The notes under the pieces are model-generated. The model did no database searches, was not told where the DNA came from, and saw only the letters and a program-made list of their open reading frames with translations. A stretch of DNA of 7,462 bases from Acidobacteriota bacterium. GTDB taxonomy: Bacteria > Acidobacteriota > Terriglobia > UBA7540. How positions within the stretch are numbered: the stretch's first letter is position 1; each line of letters starts with the position of its first letter. This document shows, in pieces, positions 1-5,305 of the stretch. Both the position numbers and the translations under genes were made by a program. The stretch covers positions 1-7,462 of the forward strand of contig JAJYJL010000365.1 in assembly GCA_021789565.1 (NCBI GenBank), written 5' to 3'.

Positions 1-311
1 ACGTGGCACCGCCCGAAGAACGGCAGCAGGTGGTGCTCGCACATGCTGAAAATCTCAATGTCCTTCACAATCACCATCTCGTCATAGGCAACGGAATAGA
101 CGGCATCGTTCAGCACTTTGGTGACATCTTTGTTGTAACCGCTGGTCAGGAACCTCAATGACTCTGCCACGCGCTCGGGGGTCTTCAGCAGGCCTTCGCG
201 GTCGGGATCTTCACCCAGCTCGCGCAGGGTGGCGCGGACCGTTTGTTCCAGCGAATCCAGATTCCTGACGTGCCCCGGCTCCGCGACCGGTGTTCTATGG
301 TTTGTCTTCAT
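1..311 (-). CDS. folE: GTP cyclohydrolase I, N-terminal part (cut by window edge)
   Basis: This gene encodes the enzyme that converts GTP to 7,8-dihydroneopterin triphosphate, the first step of folate and biopterin synthesis, in the cytoplasm. The first 103 residues are visible. They include the family stretch [19 protein letters not shown] at about 34-52, the segment [18 protein letters not shown] at about 77-94, and then LLPFFGRCH. The Cys and His of CEHH (C91, H93) belong to the zinc and active-site cluster; the second zinc cysteine lies beyond the edge. The start is the ATG at 311-309, which overlaps the stop of the upstream PTPS gene as ATGA and suggests translational coupling. It is the fourth visible gene of the minus-strand operon and uses no promoter of its own that I can see. 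The identification is firm; only the C-terminal half is unseen. Confidence 0.95.
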   Translation of the reverse strand, partial: MKTNHRTPVAEPGHVRNLDSLEQTVRATLRELGEDPDREGLLKTPERVAESLRFLTSGYNKDVTKVLNDAVYSVAYDEMVIVKDIEIFSMCEHHLLPFFGRCH

Positions 312-763
312 CTCTTTTCTCTCATGGCCAACTCCGGATTTCCTGCCGCCCCCGAATATTCAAAGGAATTCGAGCTCGTCTCTTCCAACCGCACTTTCTC
401 AAGCTGCGCGGTTCCATTGGCGCCATTGATCTTTGGGCGGAGCAGGTTGTAGATTTCGACGCAAAGATTTTCTGTGGTCGGCACTTTTCCCTGGAAATTA
501 AGCACGTCCAGGTTCAGGTAGGTATGGTCAAAGTGGTCCAGCACTTCCTGCTCCACGGCGCTGTCCAGCACCCCCAGGTCCATCACCATGCCGGTGGCAG
601 GATCAACCGGCCCGCGCACCGTGACTTCCACAACGTAATTGTGCCCGTGGCCGTAAGGGCTGTTGCACTTGCCGAACACGCGCGTGTTCTCCGCCGCGCT
701 CAGCACATCGTTGTGCAGGCGGTGCGATGCAGAAAACTGGTATCGCCTGGTGAGTGAAACCAT
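308..763 (-). CDS. 6-pyruvoyl-tetrahydropterin synthase family protein, second tandem copy
   Basis: A 151-residue cytoplasmic member of the PTPS/QueD family (COG0720). It is expected to act on 7,8-dihydroneopterin triphosphate, the product of the folE gene that follows. Zinc ligands are H14 (in FSASH) and H39 and H41 (in GHGHNY). The catalytic cysteine is C33, the Asp-His pair D79-H80 sits in DHTYLN, then PTTEN at 95-99, and the pterin-anchoring acid lies in EET near 127-129. The spacing C-x5-HGH matches the mammalian biopterin-type enzyme; E. coli QueD has C-x3-HGH. After the usual end, a tail of about 15 residues ([15 protein letters not shown]) extends into the folE start. The ATG shares one base with the stop of the preceding copy (TGATG), and a GGGGA lies just upstream. 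A queuosine-type function (QueD) cannot be excluded from sequence alone. Confidence 0.9.
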   Translation of the reverse strand: MVSLTRRYQFSASHRLHNDVLSAAENTRVFGKCNSPYGHGHNYVVEVTVRGPVDPATGMVMDLGVLDSAVEQEVLDHFDHTYLNLDVLNFQGKVPTTENLCVEIYNLLRPKINGANGTAQLEKVRLEETSSNSFEYSGAAGNPELAMREKR

Positions 764-1170
764 CAGTCCCCGTAATAATCCACAAACAGGTCGTCTGTTT
801 CGTACAACCGGATTCGATGCAGGCGGCCGCTCGGAAGTTTCGGAGCCAGCAGGTTCCAGATCTCGACCGCAATGTTTTCCGTGGTCGGAATCCTGGTGGC
901 AAACACAGGAACTTCCTTGTTCAGAAACTTGTGGTCCATGCGCTGCAGCACTTCGGTCTCCAGCACGGCCTTCAGGTCCTTCAGGTCGAGCACCATGCCG
1001 GTGGTTTCATCCACTTCGCCCCCCACCGTCACTTCCACGGTGTAGTTGTGTCCGTGCCCGTGCGGGTTGTTGCACTTGCCGAAGATGCGCTGGTTCTCTT
1101 CCGCGCTGAACGCCGGATTGTGGTAGTAGTGCGATGCCGAAAATTCGGCACGCCGCGTCAGATAAATCAT
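763..1170 (-). CDS. 6-pyruvoyl-tetrahydropterin synthase family protein, first tandem copy
   Basis: A 135-residue paralogue of the next gene, roughly half identical by eye and with all key residues kept: H14, H39 and H41 for zinc, catalytic C33, D79-H80 in DHKFLN, PTTEN at 95-99, and YET with E124. It also has the C-x5-HGH spacing of biopterin-type PTPS. I start it at the ATG at 1170, because that gives MIYLTRR, matching MVSLTRR of the sister copy. A longer in-frame start at 1248 would add 26 unrelated residues lying inside the glycosyltransferase gene. The chosen ATG overlaps the glycosyltransferase stop as ATGA and has a GAGGGA ribosome-binding site a few bases upstream. Both copies look catalytically intact, so they may form two enzymes with different products or one mixed oligomer; the sequence does not decide. 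Confidence 0.9.
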   Translation of the reverse strand: MIYLTRRAEFSASHYYHNPAFSAEENQRIFGKCNNPHGHGHNYTVEVTVGGEVDETTGMVLDLKDLKAVLETEVLQRMDHKFLNKEVPVFATRIPTTENIAVEIWNLLAPKLPSGRLHRIRLYETDDLFVDYYGD

Positions 1171-2240
1171 CGTGTCCCTCGTCCCTGTCCCGAAGTTTGA
1201 TAACTGCGGCCCTTCCAGCGGACGCCGCCCCCCACGCTGTACGCCCACATGGAATTGAGCAGAAGCAGGACAAACAGCCCGGCCCCCGGCGATTGGTAAA
1301 GATCGAGCCGCGGGTCAAAACCCAGTCGCGTAAGGTTGCGGCCGTAATTCCATTGTCTCAGAAGCGCGCCCACAAAGCATAGAATGAACGCAAGCAGCAT
1401 CCAGCCCCTGCTCAGGCCGAAAGCATACAGGACGGCCATCGCCAGAAATCCCGCGGGAAGCAAAAAATCCAGGCCAAGGGCCGCGCAAAGCGCATTGAAC
1501 ATTGGCCGGAATTTCCCCGCGTAGAACAGAAAGAGGTTCTTGCTCCAGCCCTGCCACATGTCGCGGAAAGTCGTATACATGCGCGTGCGGACCCATTCCG
1601 CGCCCGGCAGAAACACCAGCCGCCCCCCTGACTGCTTCACCAGACGGGCCAGCGCAACGTCATCCAGAATTTCACCCTTCACGGCCTCAAATCCGCCAAC
1701 CCTATTGTAGACGCTGCGCCGGACCAGCAGATATTGACCGTTGGCAGCGGCGCGCGGCGATTCCGGGTCCGAAATTTCCTCAAAAGGAAACATCTGCGCC
1801 AGTTGCACAAAGACGAAAGGAATGATCGCCTTTTCCCACCACGTCGGCGTCTGCTGGCCCGGCGAAAGTGACAGCAGATCAGCCTTCTCCGCCGATGCCC
1901 GCGCCAGCATCGCCTCCAGGCTGCCCGGCAAGTGCTCGGTATCGGCGTCGGTAAAAAGCAGCCACTCGCCGGTTGCGATTCCCGCGCCCGCCGCCGCCGC
2001 ATGGCTCTTGCCGGTCCATCCTGCGGGCAGTGAATCCAGTCTGATCGTGCGCAGCAATGGAACCTGCCCGCGCAGCCCGGCCAGGATTTCACTTGTGCGG
2101 TCCGTGGATTCGTCATCCACCACGATGATTTCCCGCACATGCTGCTGCGGCGCAACCGATCGCACCACGCGCTCGATGTTCAACTCTTCGTTGCGGGCAG
2201 GGATGATGACGGACACTGCGCCTTGGTCACGCTCGGGCAT
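1167..2240 (-). CDS. Family 2 glycosyltransferase with C-terminal membrane segments
   Basis: A 357-residue GT2 (GT-A fold) enzyme that should transfer a sugar from a nucleotide sugar at the inner face of the membrane. Visible motifs: VSVIIPARNEE at 9-19, VVDDESTDRT at 40-49 (nucleotide binding), the DxD-like FTDADT at 96-101, the acidic EILDDVALA at 190-198, and a QGWSKN motif at 230-235. Hydrophobic segments follow at about 252-273, 278-295 and 319-335. The C-terminal GGGVRWKGRSY resembles hopanoid- and carotenoid-associated glycosyltransferases (HpnB- and CrtQ-like), so a lipid acceptor is likely. No hopanoid or carotenoid gene is visible nearby. The start ATG at 2240 has a weak GGGAG about 13 bases upstream. 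It is the first visible gene of the pterin operon, and its stop overlaps the next start by four bases. The family is sure; the acceptor is unknown. Confidence 0.88.
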   Translation of the reverse strand: MPERDQGAVSVIIPARNEELNIERVVRSVAPQQHVREIIVVDDESTDRTSEILAGLRGQVPLLRTIRLDSLPAGWTGKSHAAAAGAGIATGEWLLFTDADTEHLPGSLEAMLARASAEKADLLSLSPGQQTPTWWEKAIIPFVFVQLAQMFPFEEISDPESPRAAANGQYLLVRRSVYNRVGGFEAVKGEILDDVALARLVKQSGGRLVFLPGAEWVRTRMYTTFRDMWQGWSKNLFLFYAGKFRPMFNALCAALGLDFLLPAGFLAMAVLYAFGLSRGWMLLAFILCFVGALLRQWNYGRNLTRLGFDPRLDLYQSPGAGLFVLLLLNSMWAYSVGGGVRWKGRSYQTSGQGRGTR

Positions 2241-2287
2241 GGTGCGGCGCTTCGCTCCCTTTTAGCAGTGACTCGGTCAGCCTCAAC

Positions 2288-2325
2288 GGCGAGCTTGCCT
2301 CGCCAGGTGGCGGCATAAAGCCGCC
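2288..2325. repeat. Two GC-rich hairpins in tandem (REP-like)
   Basis: GGCGAG-CTTGC-CTCGCC at 2288-2304 is followed by GGCGGC-ATAAA-GCCGCC at 2309-2325, each with a perfect 6-bp stem and 5-base loop. They lie between divergent genes, so they are not a terminator for either one. The look is that of a dispersed REP-type element. Only one copy of this pair is in the window, so the repeat status is inference. Confidence 0.5.
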
Positions 2326-2355
2326 GCTATAACACCAACACGGCTAACTCAGAAA

Positions 2356-2386
2356 TTGTATCGTTGGCCAACCAAGCGATTATAAT
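2356..2386 (+). promoter_or_regulatory. Promoter of the thioredoxin-like gene
   Basis: A perfect -10 TATAAT at 2381-2386 with a possible -35 TTGTAT at 2356-2361; the 19-base spacer is longer than ideal. The ATG at 2400 lies only 13 bases after the -10, so the mRNA leader would be only a few bases long. No Shine-Dalgarno sequence is present. Confidence 0.6.
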
Positions 2387-2399
2387 AGATGTTTGAACC

Positions 2400-2936
2400 A
2401 TGCGTAGAATCACTATTGCCAAATGGATTGTGATCGGCGTCGCGGCGGGAGGTGTTGTGTGGCTGGCGCTGCACCCGCGCGCGGCCGGGCCTGTCGCCAT
2501 GGGCGACCCGGCGCCCGGATTTACGCTGCCCCAGTTGCCCTCCGGCAAGTTATCTCTGGACCAGTACCACGGGCAGGTGGTGGTGCTGAACTTCTGGGCC
2601 ACCTGGTGCCCGCCCTGCATCGAAGAGACGCCCAGCCTCGAAAAGTTTGCCACCCGGATGAAGCCCGACGGCGTCACCGTTATCGGCATCAGCGTGGATG
2701 AAGACGGACAGGCGCTCAATCAATTCGTCCAGCATTTTCAACTCAGCTATCCCGTCGCGCGCGACCCCCAGGCGGCGCTCGCCCATCGCTACGGGACGTA
2801 CAAGCTTCCTGAAACCTACATCATCGGCCGCGACGGCCACGTGGCCGAAAAAATCATCGGCGCCACTGATTGGACCGATCCCCGCATGATCGCCTTCGTC
2901 AAGTCCCTCGCCAGCACCACCGAAGCCTCGCGGTAG
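2400..2936 (+). CDS. Membrane-anchored thioredoxin-like protein, TlpA/ResA type
   Basis: A 178-residue thiol-disulfide oxidoreductase of the TlpA/ResA/AhpC-TSA superfamily, expected to face the periplasm. A short basic N-terminus (MRRITIAK) and a hydrophobic segment at about 9-24 form an uncleaved anchor or signal. Next come GDPAPGFTLPQLPSG at 35-49 and the strand VVVLNFWATW ending in the active site WCPPC at 69-73. The cis-proline is P137 in KLPETYIIGRDG. All elements of a working reductase are present. It might reduce cytochrome c apoprotein or other periplasmic disulfides, but no cytochrome gene is adjacent to support that. It stands alone, divergent from the pterin operon. The ATG at 2400 is chosen because it gives the complete anchor; there is no Shine-Dalgarno sequence and the leader is very short. 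Confidence 0.92.
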   Translation: MRRITIAKWIVIGVAAGGVVWLALHPRAAGPVAMGDPAPGFTLPQLPSGKLSLDQYHGQVVVLNFWATWCPPCIEETPSLEKFATRMKPDGVTVIGISVDEDGQALNQFVQHFQLSYPVARDPQAALAHRYGTYKLPETYIIGRDGHVAEKIIGATDWTDPRMIAFVKSLASTTEASR

Positions 2937-2994
2937 TTATTTTCATCAGTGGGCTTCACAGACGCCGCACCGTTTGCATCCCCTGCAAGAATGA

Positions 2995-3051
2995 CACCCC
3001 CTCCCGTGGGGAAAGGGTCGGCGCGCATGTGACGGGGTGAGGGGTCTTTTT
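2995..3051 (+). terminator. Possible terminator or degenerate intergenic repeat after the thioredoxin-like gene
   Basis: CACCCC at 2995-3000 can pair with GGGGTG at 3034-3039. A GAGGGGTC and a T-run (TCTTTTT, 3045-3051) follow at the right side for transcripts of the thioredoxin-like gene. The intervening 33 bases are long for a simple terminator loop. On the reverse strand the stretch resembles the common CCCTCACCCC intergenic repeat found in many GC-rich genomes, so it may be a decayed repeat that also ends transcription. Confidence 0.35.
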
Positions 3052-3054
3052 AAA

Positions 3055-3091
3055 CAATTGAATGATCGAGCAAACAGCAATTGAATAATCG
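3055..3091. repeat. Two 14-base direct repeats
   Basis: CAATTGAATGATCG at 3055-3068 recurs as CAATTGAATAATCG at 3078-3091, with 13 of 14 bases identical and a 23-base period. It is AT-richer than the flanks and lies in the gap between the thioredoxin-like gene and the cupin remnant. No function can be assigned. Confidence 0.6.
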
Positions 3092-3140
3092 GAACCGTCC
3101 CCGGCCATTTCCCGAGTGGCCGGCCACGCAGCCGTTGTGC

Positions 3141-3146
3141 TAGACT
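3141..3146 (+). promoter_or_regulatory. -10 box of the cupin remnant (leaderless type)
   Basis: TAGACT preceded by TGTGC (extended -10-like). It ends seven bases before the ATG at 3154, which is the normal distance from a -10 to the transcription start, so the transcript would begin at or next to the start codon. Confidence 0.45.
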
Positions 3147-3153
3147 GCGCCGC

Positions 3154-3383
3154 ATGTCACATCCAGACCCGCATGGCCCGTCCGATCTCACACCGATTAA
3201 AGTCGGCGAAATATGGGAGAACCCCGTCGCCGGGGAGCGCCTTACGATCCTGGAGCGTCCCGGGACAACCCTGAAGGTCGTTTGACCTTCGAGATGGTCG
3301 CTCGGGTTGGAGCGCGTGTCGTAGGGGAACACCGCCATCCCGCCCTGGTGGAGCGATTCACCGTGCTGGCCCCGCTCACGTAG
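3154..3383 (+). pseudogene. Cupin-domain protein, frameshifted and 3'-truncated
   Basis: The ATG at 3154 opens 43 codons containing VGEIWENPVAGERLTILERP, a typical cupin N-terminus, and then stops at TGA 3283-3285. Shifting frame near 3260 restores the continuation DNPEGRLTFEMVARVGARVV and then GEHRHPALVERFTVL, which is cupin motif 1 with the metal-ligand pattern HxHx4E. This frame ends at TAG 3381-3383, right after FTVL, where the intact family continues with G-rich strands and motif 2. Restoring one base at CCC-GGG (about 3260) would read RPWDNP, so a single-base deletion is the simplest cause. The second half of the barrel is missing as well, which argues against a mere sequencing error. 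Intact members bind a metal ion in a beta-barrel. The assignment rests on my recognition of the pattern. Confidence 0.7.
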
Positions 3384-3485
3384 CACAGGGGGTAGCGCAG
3401 TCCGCCGCCTTTGCGGTATGCGGCTCTTGCTCATCAGGAATGAAGACCCGCGGACCTCAGCCGCAGAAGTCCGCTTGCCGACATT
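3384..3485. other. Non-coding spacer, probably repeat-derived
   Basis: This stretch replaces the lost 3' end of the cupin gene. It holds GCGGAC at 3450-3455 pairing with GTCCGC at 3469-3474 over a 13-base loop, and a GC-rich block at 3384-3430. No convincing gene is seen on either strand. The long minus-strand reading frame through here has the arginine- and proline-rich composition of a chance frame. Confidence 0.35.
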
Positions 3486-3500
3486 AACCCGTTTTGGGTT
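3486..3500. promoter_or_regulatory. Candidate operator at the controller/endonuclease promoter
   Basis: A 15-bp palindrome AACCC-GTTTT-GGGTT with 5-bp arms. It overlaps the probable -35 region of the controller gene. The same AACC-N7-GGTT pattern, with identical length and arms, recurs at 5281-5295 in front of the methyltransferase. That makes it a candidate binding site for the XRE controller encoded just downstream. The role is inferred from position and recurrence. Confidence 0.55.
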
Positions 3501-3523
3501 TATCCCATATGAGGTTTTATACT
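3494..3523 (+). promoter_or_regulatory. Promoter of the controller-endonuclease operon
   Basis: -10 TATACT at 3518-3523 and -35-like TTGGGT at 3494-3499, 18 bases apart. The ATG at 3534 follows the -10 by 10 bases, so the transcript would have a leader of only about three bases. No Shine-Dalgarno sequence is present. Leaderless transcripts are known for several restriction-modification controller genes. Confidence 0.5.
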
Positions 3524-3533
3524 CGCTCGCGGC

Positions 3534-3776
3534 ATGTCTAATTCGCTGAGCAACCCAGATTATAAGCGGTTTCGGGAAATGCTTGTGCAAGCGCGCACGA
3601 ATTCAAAACTGACTCAAGCCGAACTATCTTCCCGACTGAATCGACCCCAATCATTCGTTTCAAAGTACGAACGCGGAGAGCGAAGACTTGATGTCATCGA
3701 ATTTGCCGAGGTGTGTCGCGCTCTCGGAATTGACCCCATTGAATCTCTTGTCAAGCTTTATCGGGGGATTTCGTGA
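3534..3776 (+). CDS. XRE-family controller of the restriction-modification system
   Basis: An 80-residue DNA-binding protein made almost entirely of one helix-turn-helix domain. The HTH core runs from LTQAELSSRL (26-35) through the turn NRPQS to the recognition helix SFVSKYERGERR (40-51), with two further helices to about 76. Size, fold and position directly before an endonuclease gene match the controller (C) proteins of type II systems, which act as dimers on palindromic operators and set the timing of endonuclease and methyltransferase expression. The stop overlaps the endonuclease GTG as GTGA, so the two genes are cotranscribed and probably translationally coupled. Candidate operators are the palindromes at 3486-3500 and 5281-5295. 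The start ATG has no ribosome-binding site and lies almost at the predicted transcript end. HTH identity is firm; the controller role is inferred from context. Confidence 0.85.
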   Translation: MSNSLSNPDYKRFREMLVQARTNSKLTQAELSSRLNRPQSFVSKYERGERRLDVIEFAEVCRALGIDPIESLVKLYRGIS

Positions 3777-4381
3777 AGATTGTCCATATAGAAACGATTC
3801 TGAACCGTGGCACGTATTCCAAGTCAGAGCATTGGCGGGCAACAAGGTCATCGCTGCATCGGGCAGTGAAAAAATGTGAGTGGCCACCCGAAAGCGGTAG
3901 ATTTACGATCTATCCTCAAAGCGGCAAGAAAAGAGGCGAGGGAAACGGTGTCAGGCCAATTAGAAATGAGTTCATACGTGAATTGAGGCGACGCGGTTGG
4001 TCTATAGAGGGTCAGGCAAAGAATGCACTAGGTCAGGCGCTTCGTGAATTTGACGCCGTCTTAATGGGTCCGGAAGGCCCTGTCGTGGCAGAGTGGGAGA
4101 CCGGGAATATTTCATCGAGCCACCGGTCGATGAACAAACTAACGATGCTCGTTGCGGATGGCATCATCGCGGCGGGAACATTGATAGTGCCGTCGCGGAG
4201 ACTCTACCTCTACCTTACAGATAGAATTGGGAACTACAAGGAGCTTGAGCCGTATTTGAAACTCTGGAAATCGGTTCCTTGCAAGAAGGGAATTCTTGAA
4301 GTCGTAGTAATCGAACAAGACGCCGAAAGCCTCGACGTGCCGCGAATCCCGAAAGGGACCGACGGGCGCGCCAAGGGCTAG
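3773..4381 (+). CDS. BamHI-family type II restriction endonuclease
   Basis: A 202-residue PD-(D/E)xK-fold endonuclease that should cut unmodified DNA as a homodimer. From residue 107 it follows BamHI closely: EWETGNISSSHRSMNKL, then YLTDR, ELEPY and VPRIPKGTDG. Catalytic acids line up as D94 (in FDAVL), E107 and E109, against BamHI D94, E111 and E113. DNA-contact residues N112, S114, R118, D150-R151 and D197 match BamHI N116, S118, R122, D154-R155 and D196, so GGATCC is the predicted site. Two differences stand out: R64 replaces the active-site K61, and the protein ends just after the IPKG(S/T)DG motif, without the last dozen or so BamHI residues. The GTG start at 3773 overlaps the controller stop, with GGGGG upstream, and its N-terminus aligns with BamHI. 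The BamHI comparison is from memory, not a search. Confidence 0.92.
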   Translation: MKIVHIETILNRGTYSKSEHWRATRSSLHRAVKKCEWPPESGRFTIYPQSGKKRGEGNGVRPIRNEFIRELRRRGWSIEGQAKNALGQALREFDAVLMGPEGPVVAEWETGNISSSHRSMNKLTMLVADGIIAAGTLIVPSRRLYLYLTDRIGNYKELEPYLKLWKSVPCKKGILEVVVIEQDAESLDVPRIPKGTDGRAKG

Positions 4382-5256
4382 CCTTCAACACAATCGTCAT
4401 TTCTGTGAGAGCGGATCTCGTGGCTTTCCAGGCGGTCGATTATTTCTTTGGCGAAATCTATTTCGATACCAACCCAATCGCGCCCTTTTCTTTCACAGAC
4501 TGCGAATGTTGTGCCACTGCCGCCGAAGGGGTCAAGGACTATCTCTCCGGGAAGTGTAGACATCTCCACTACACGGTCTAAGATCTTTGTGGATAGCGCA
4601 TTGGCCCGACGGTCCTTGGACTTAAATTTCCAATGGCGGACCGGCGGAATGTCAGTCCATACGTCCTTCAACGTTACGCCATTCGGATTCATTGCATCCC
4701 GGTGCCCGCCATAATCCTTCACTTCACCGCCGCAATGACGGCATCTTTGGATCGGCGTTCGTATGCGCCTAAAAGTTTTCGGCTTACCCTTAGTGTAATA
4801 GAGCAAACTGTAGTGGCTCGGATGAAGTCGTCCCAGAATGGGGAGACATGCAGAGATTTCTACCGCGATCCAGTGACGAAATTCCATGCCAAGCTCAGAC
4901 AGGAATGCCCCAAGTAGGATGTTCCACTTGGGAAGATTATAGAGAAACAATGCACCACCGGGCTTGAGTATTCGCTCGCATTCCGCAAGCCACGATTTGC
5001 ACCAATCCAAGTACTCAGTGTCGCCGCGCAGATCGTTGGAATTTTTTCCGTACTCCTTGCCTAAATTGAATGGCGGGTCAGCAAAAATGGTATCTATAAC
5101 GGCATCTGAGAAATGCGGCAACACCTCCATGCAGTCGGCGGCAAAGAGCGCACCGTGAGCCGTCGTGTAGAAGGGTTCAGGAGCTTGATCGCTTTTGAGG
5201 CACGCGGCAATATCAAACGAATCTGTTTCTAGTTTCAGCGCAGTTTGTCTTGCCAA
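4378..5256 (-). CDS. Beta-type DNA amino-methyltransferase, cognate modification enzyme
   Basis: A 292-residue S-adenosylmethionine-dependent enzyme that should protect the host from the neighbouring endonuclease by methylating an exocyclic amino group in the same site. The catalytic motif IV is DPPF at 60-63. It comes before the AdoMet-binding motif I DPFGGSGTT at 242-250, the beta-class order. A CRHC pair at 172-175, followed by GGEVKDYGGHRDAMNPNGV and DVWTDIPPVRH, lies in the target-recognition region; the two cysteines may bind zinc. IEID at 264-267 follows motif I. DPPF is commoner in N6-adenine enzymes, whereas the BamHI partner is an N4-cytosine enzyme, so the methylated base is unresolved. 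The start is TTG at 5256, with GCGGGGG upstream; the next in-frame Met (residue 43) is too far inside. The gene converges on the endonuclease, and both stops share CTAG. Confidence 0.93.
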   Translation of the reverse strand: MARQTALKLETDSFDIAACLKSDQAPEPFYTTAHGALFAADCMEVLPHFSDAVIDTIFADPPFNLGKEYGKNSNDLRGDTEYLDWCKSWLAECERILKPGGALFLYNLPKWNILLGAFLSELGMEFRHWIAVEISACLPILGRLHPSHYSLLYYTKGKPKTFRRIRTPIQRCRHCGGEVKDYGGHRDAMNPNGVTLKDVWTDIPPVRHWKFKSKDRRANALSTKILDRVVEMSTLPGEIVLDPFGGSGTTFAVCERKGRDWVGIEIDFAKEIIDRLESHEIRSHRNDDCVEG

Positions 5257-5275
5257 TGTGGCCCCCGCAACAACT

Positions 5276-5305
5276 AAAATAACCTAAAATAGGTTTTCGT
5301 GACAA
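5276..5305 (-). promoter_or_regulatory. Promoter of the methyltransferase gene
   Basis: Read on the minus strand, -35 TTGTCA (5305-5300) and -10 TATTTT (5281-5276) are 18 bases apart. The leader to the TTG at 5256 would be about a dozen bases and contains the GCGGGGG ribosome-binding site. The -10 lies in the first of two tandem 10-mers (plus strand AACTAAAATA at 5272-5281, ACCTAAAATA at 5282-5291). Confidence 0.55.
5281..5295. promoter_or_regulatory. Candidate operator in the methyltransferase promoter spacer
   Basis: A palindrome AACCTA-AAA-TAGGTT with perfect 6-bp arms. It occupies the spacer between the -35 and -10 boxes, a position that favours repression when bound. It shares AACC-N7-GGTT with the palindrome at 3486-3500 upstream of the controller gene. 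Confidence 0.55.

Noticed and set aside
308..1170. Naming the PTPS copies queD
   Set aside because: E. coli QueD has C-x3-HGH, whereas both copies here have the C-x5-HGH of biopterin-type enzymes, and no other queuosine gene is visible. The name would overstate what is known.
1171..1248. Upstream ATG (1248) as start of the first PTPS copy
   Set aside because: The 26 added residues lie in the glycosyltransferase 3' end and have no counterpart in the sister copy. The ATG at 1170 has a GAGGGA site and gives the conserved N-terminus.
3116..3127. 12-bp palindrome GTGGCCGGCCAC
   Set aside because: It is a perfect palindrome without spacer, but GC-rich self-complementary 12-mers are unremarkable here and nothing links it to a promoter or gene end.
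2946..3590. Long minus-strand reading frame of 214 codons
   Set aside because: It crosses the cupin remnant, repeats and the start of the controller gene. Its translation is arginine-, proline- and serine-rich without motifs, which is typical of a chance frame in GC-rich DNA.
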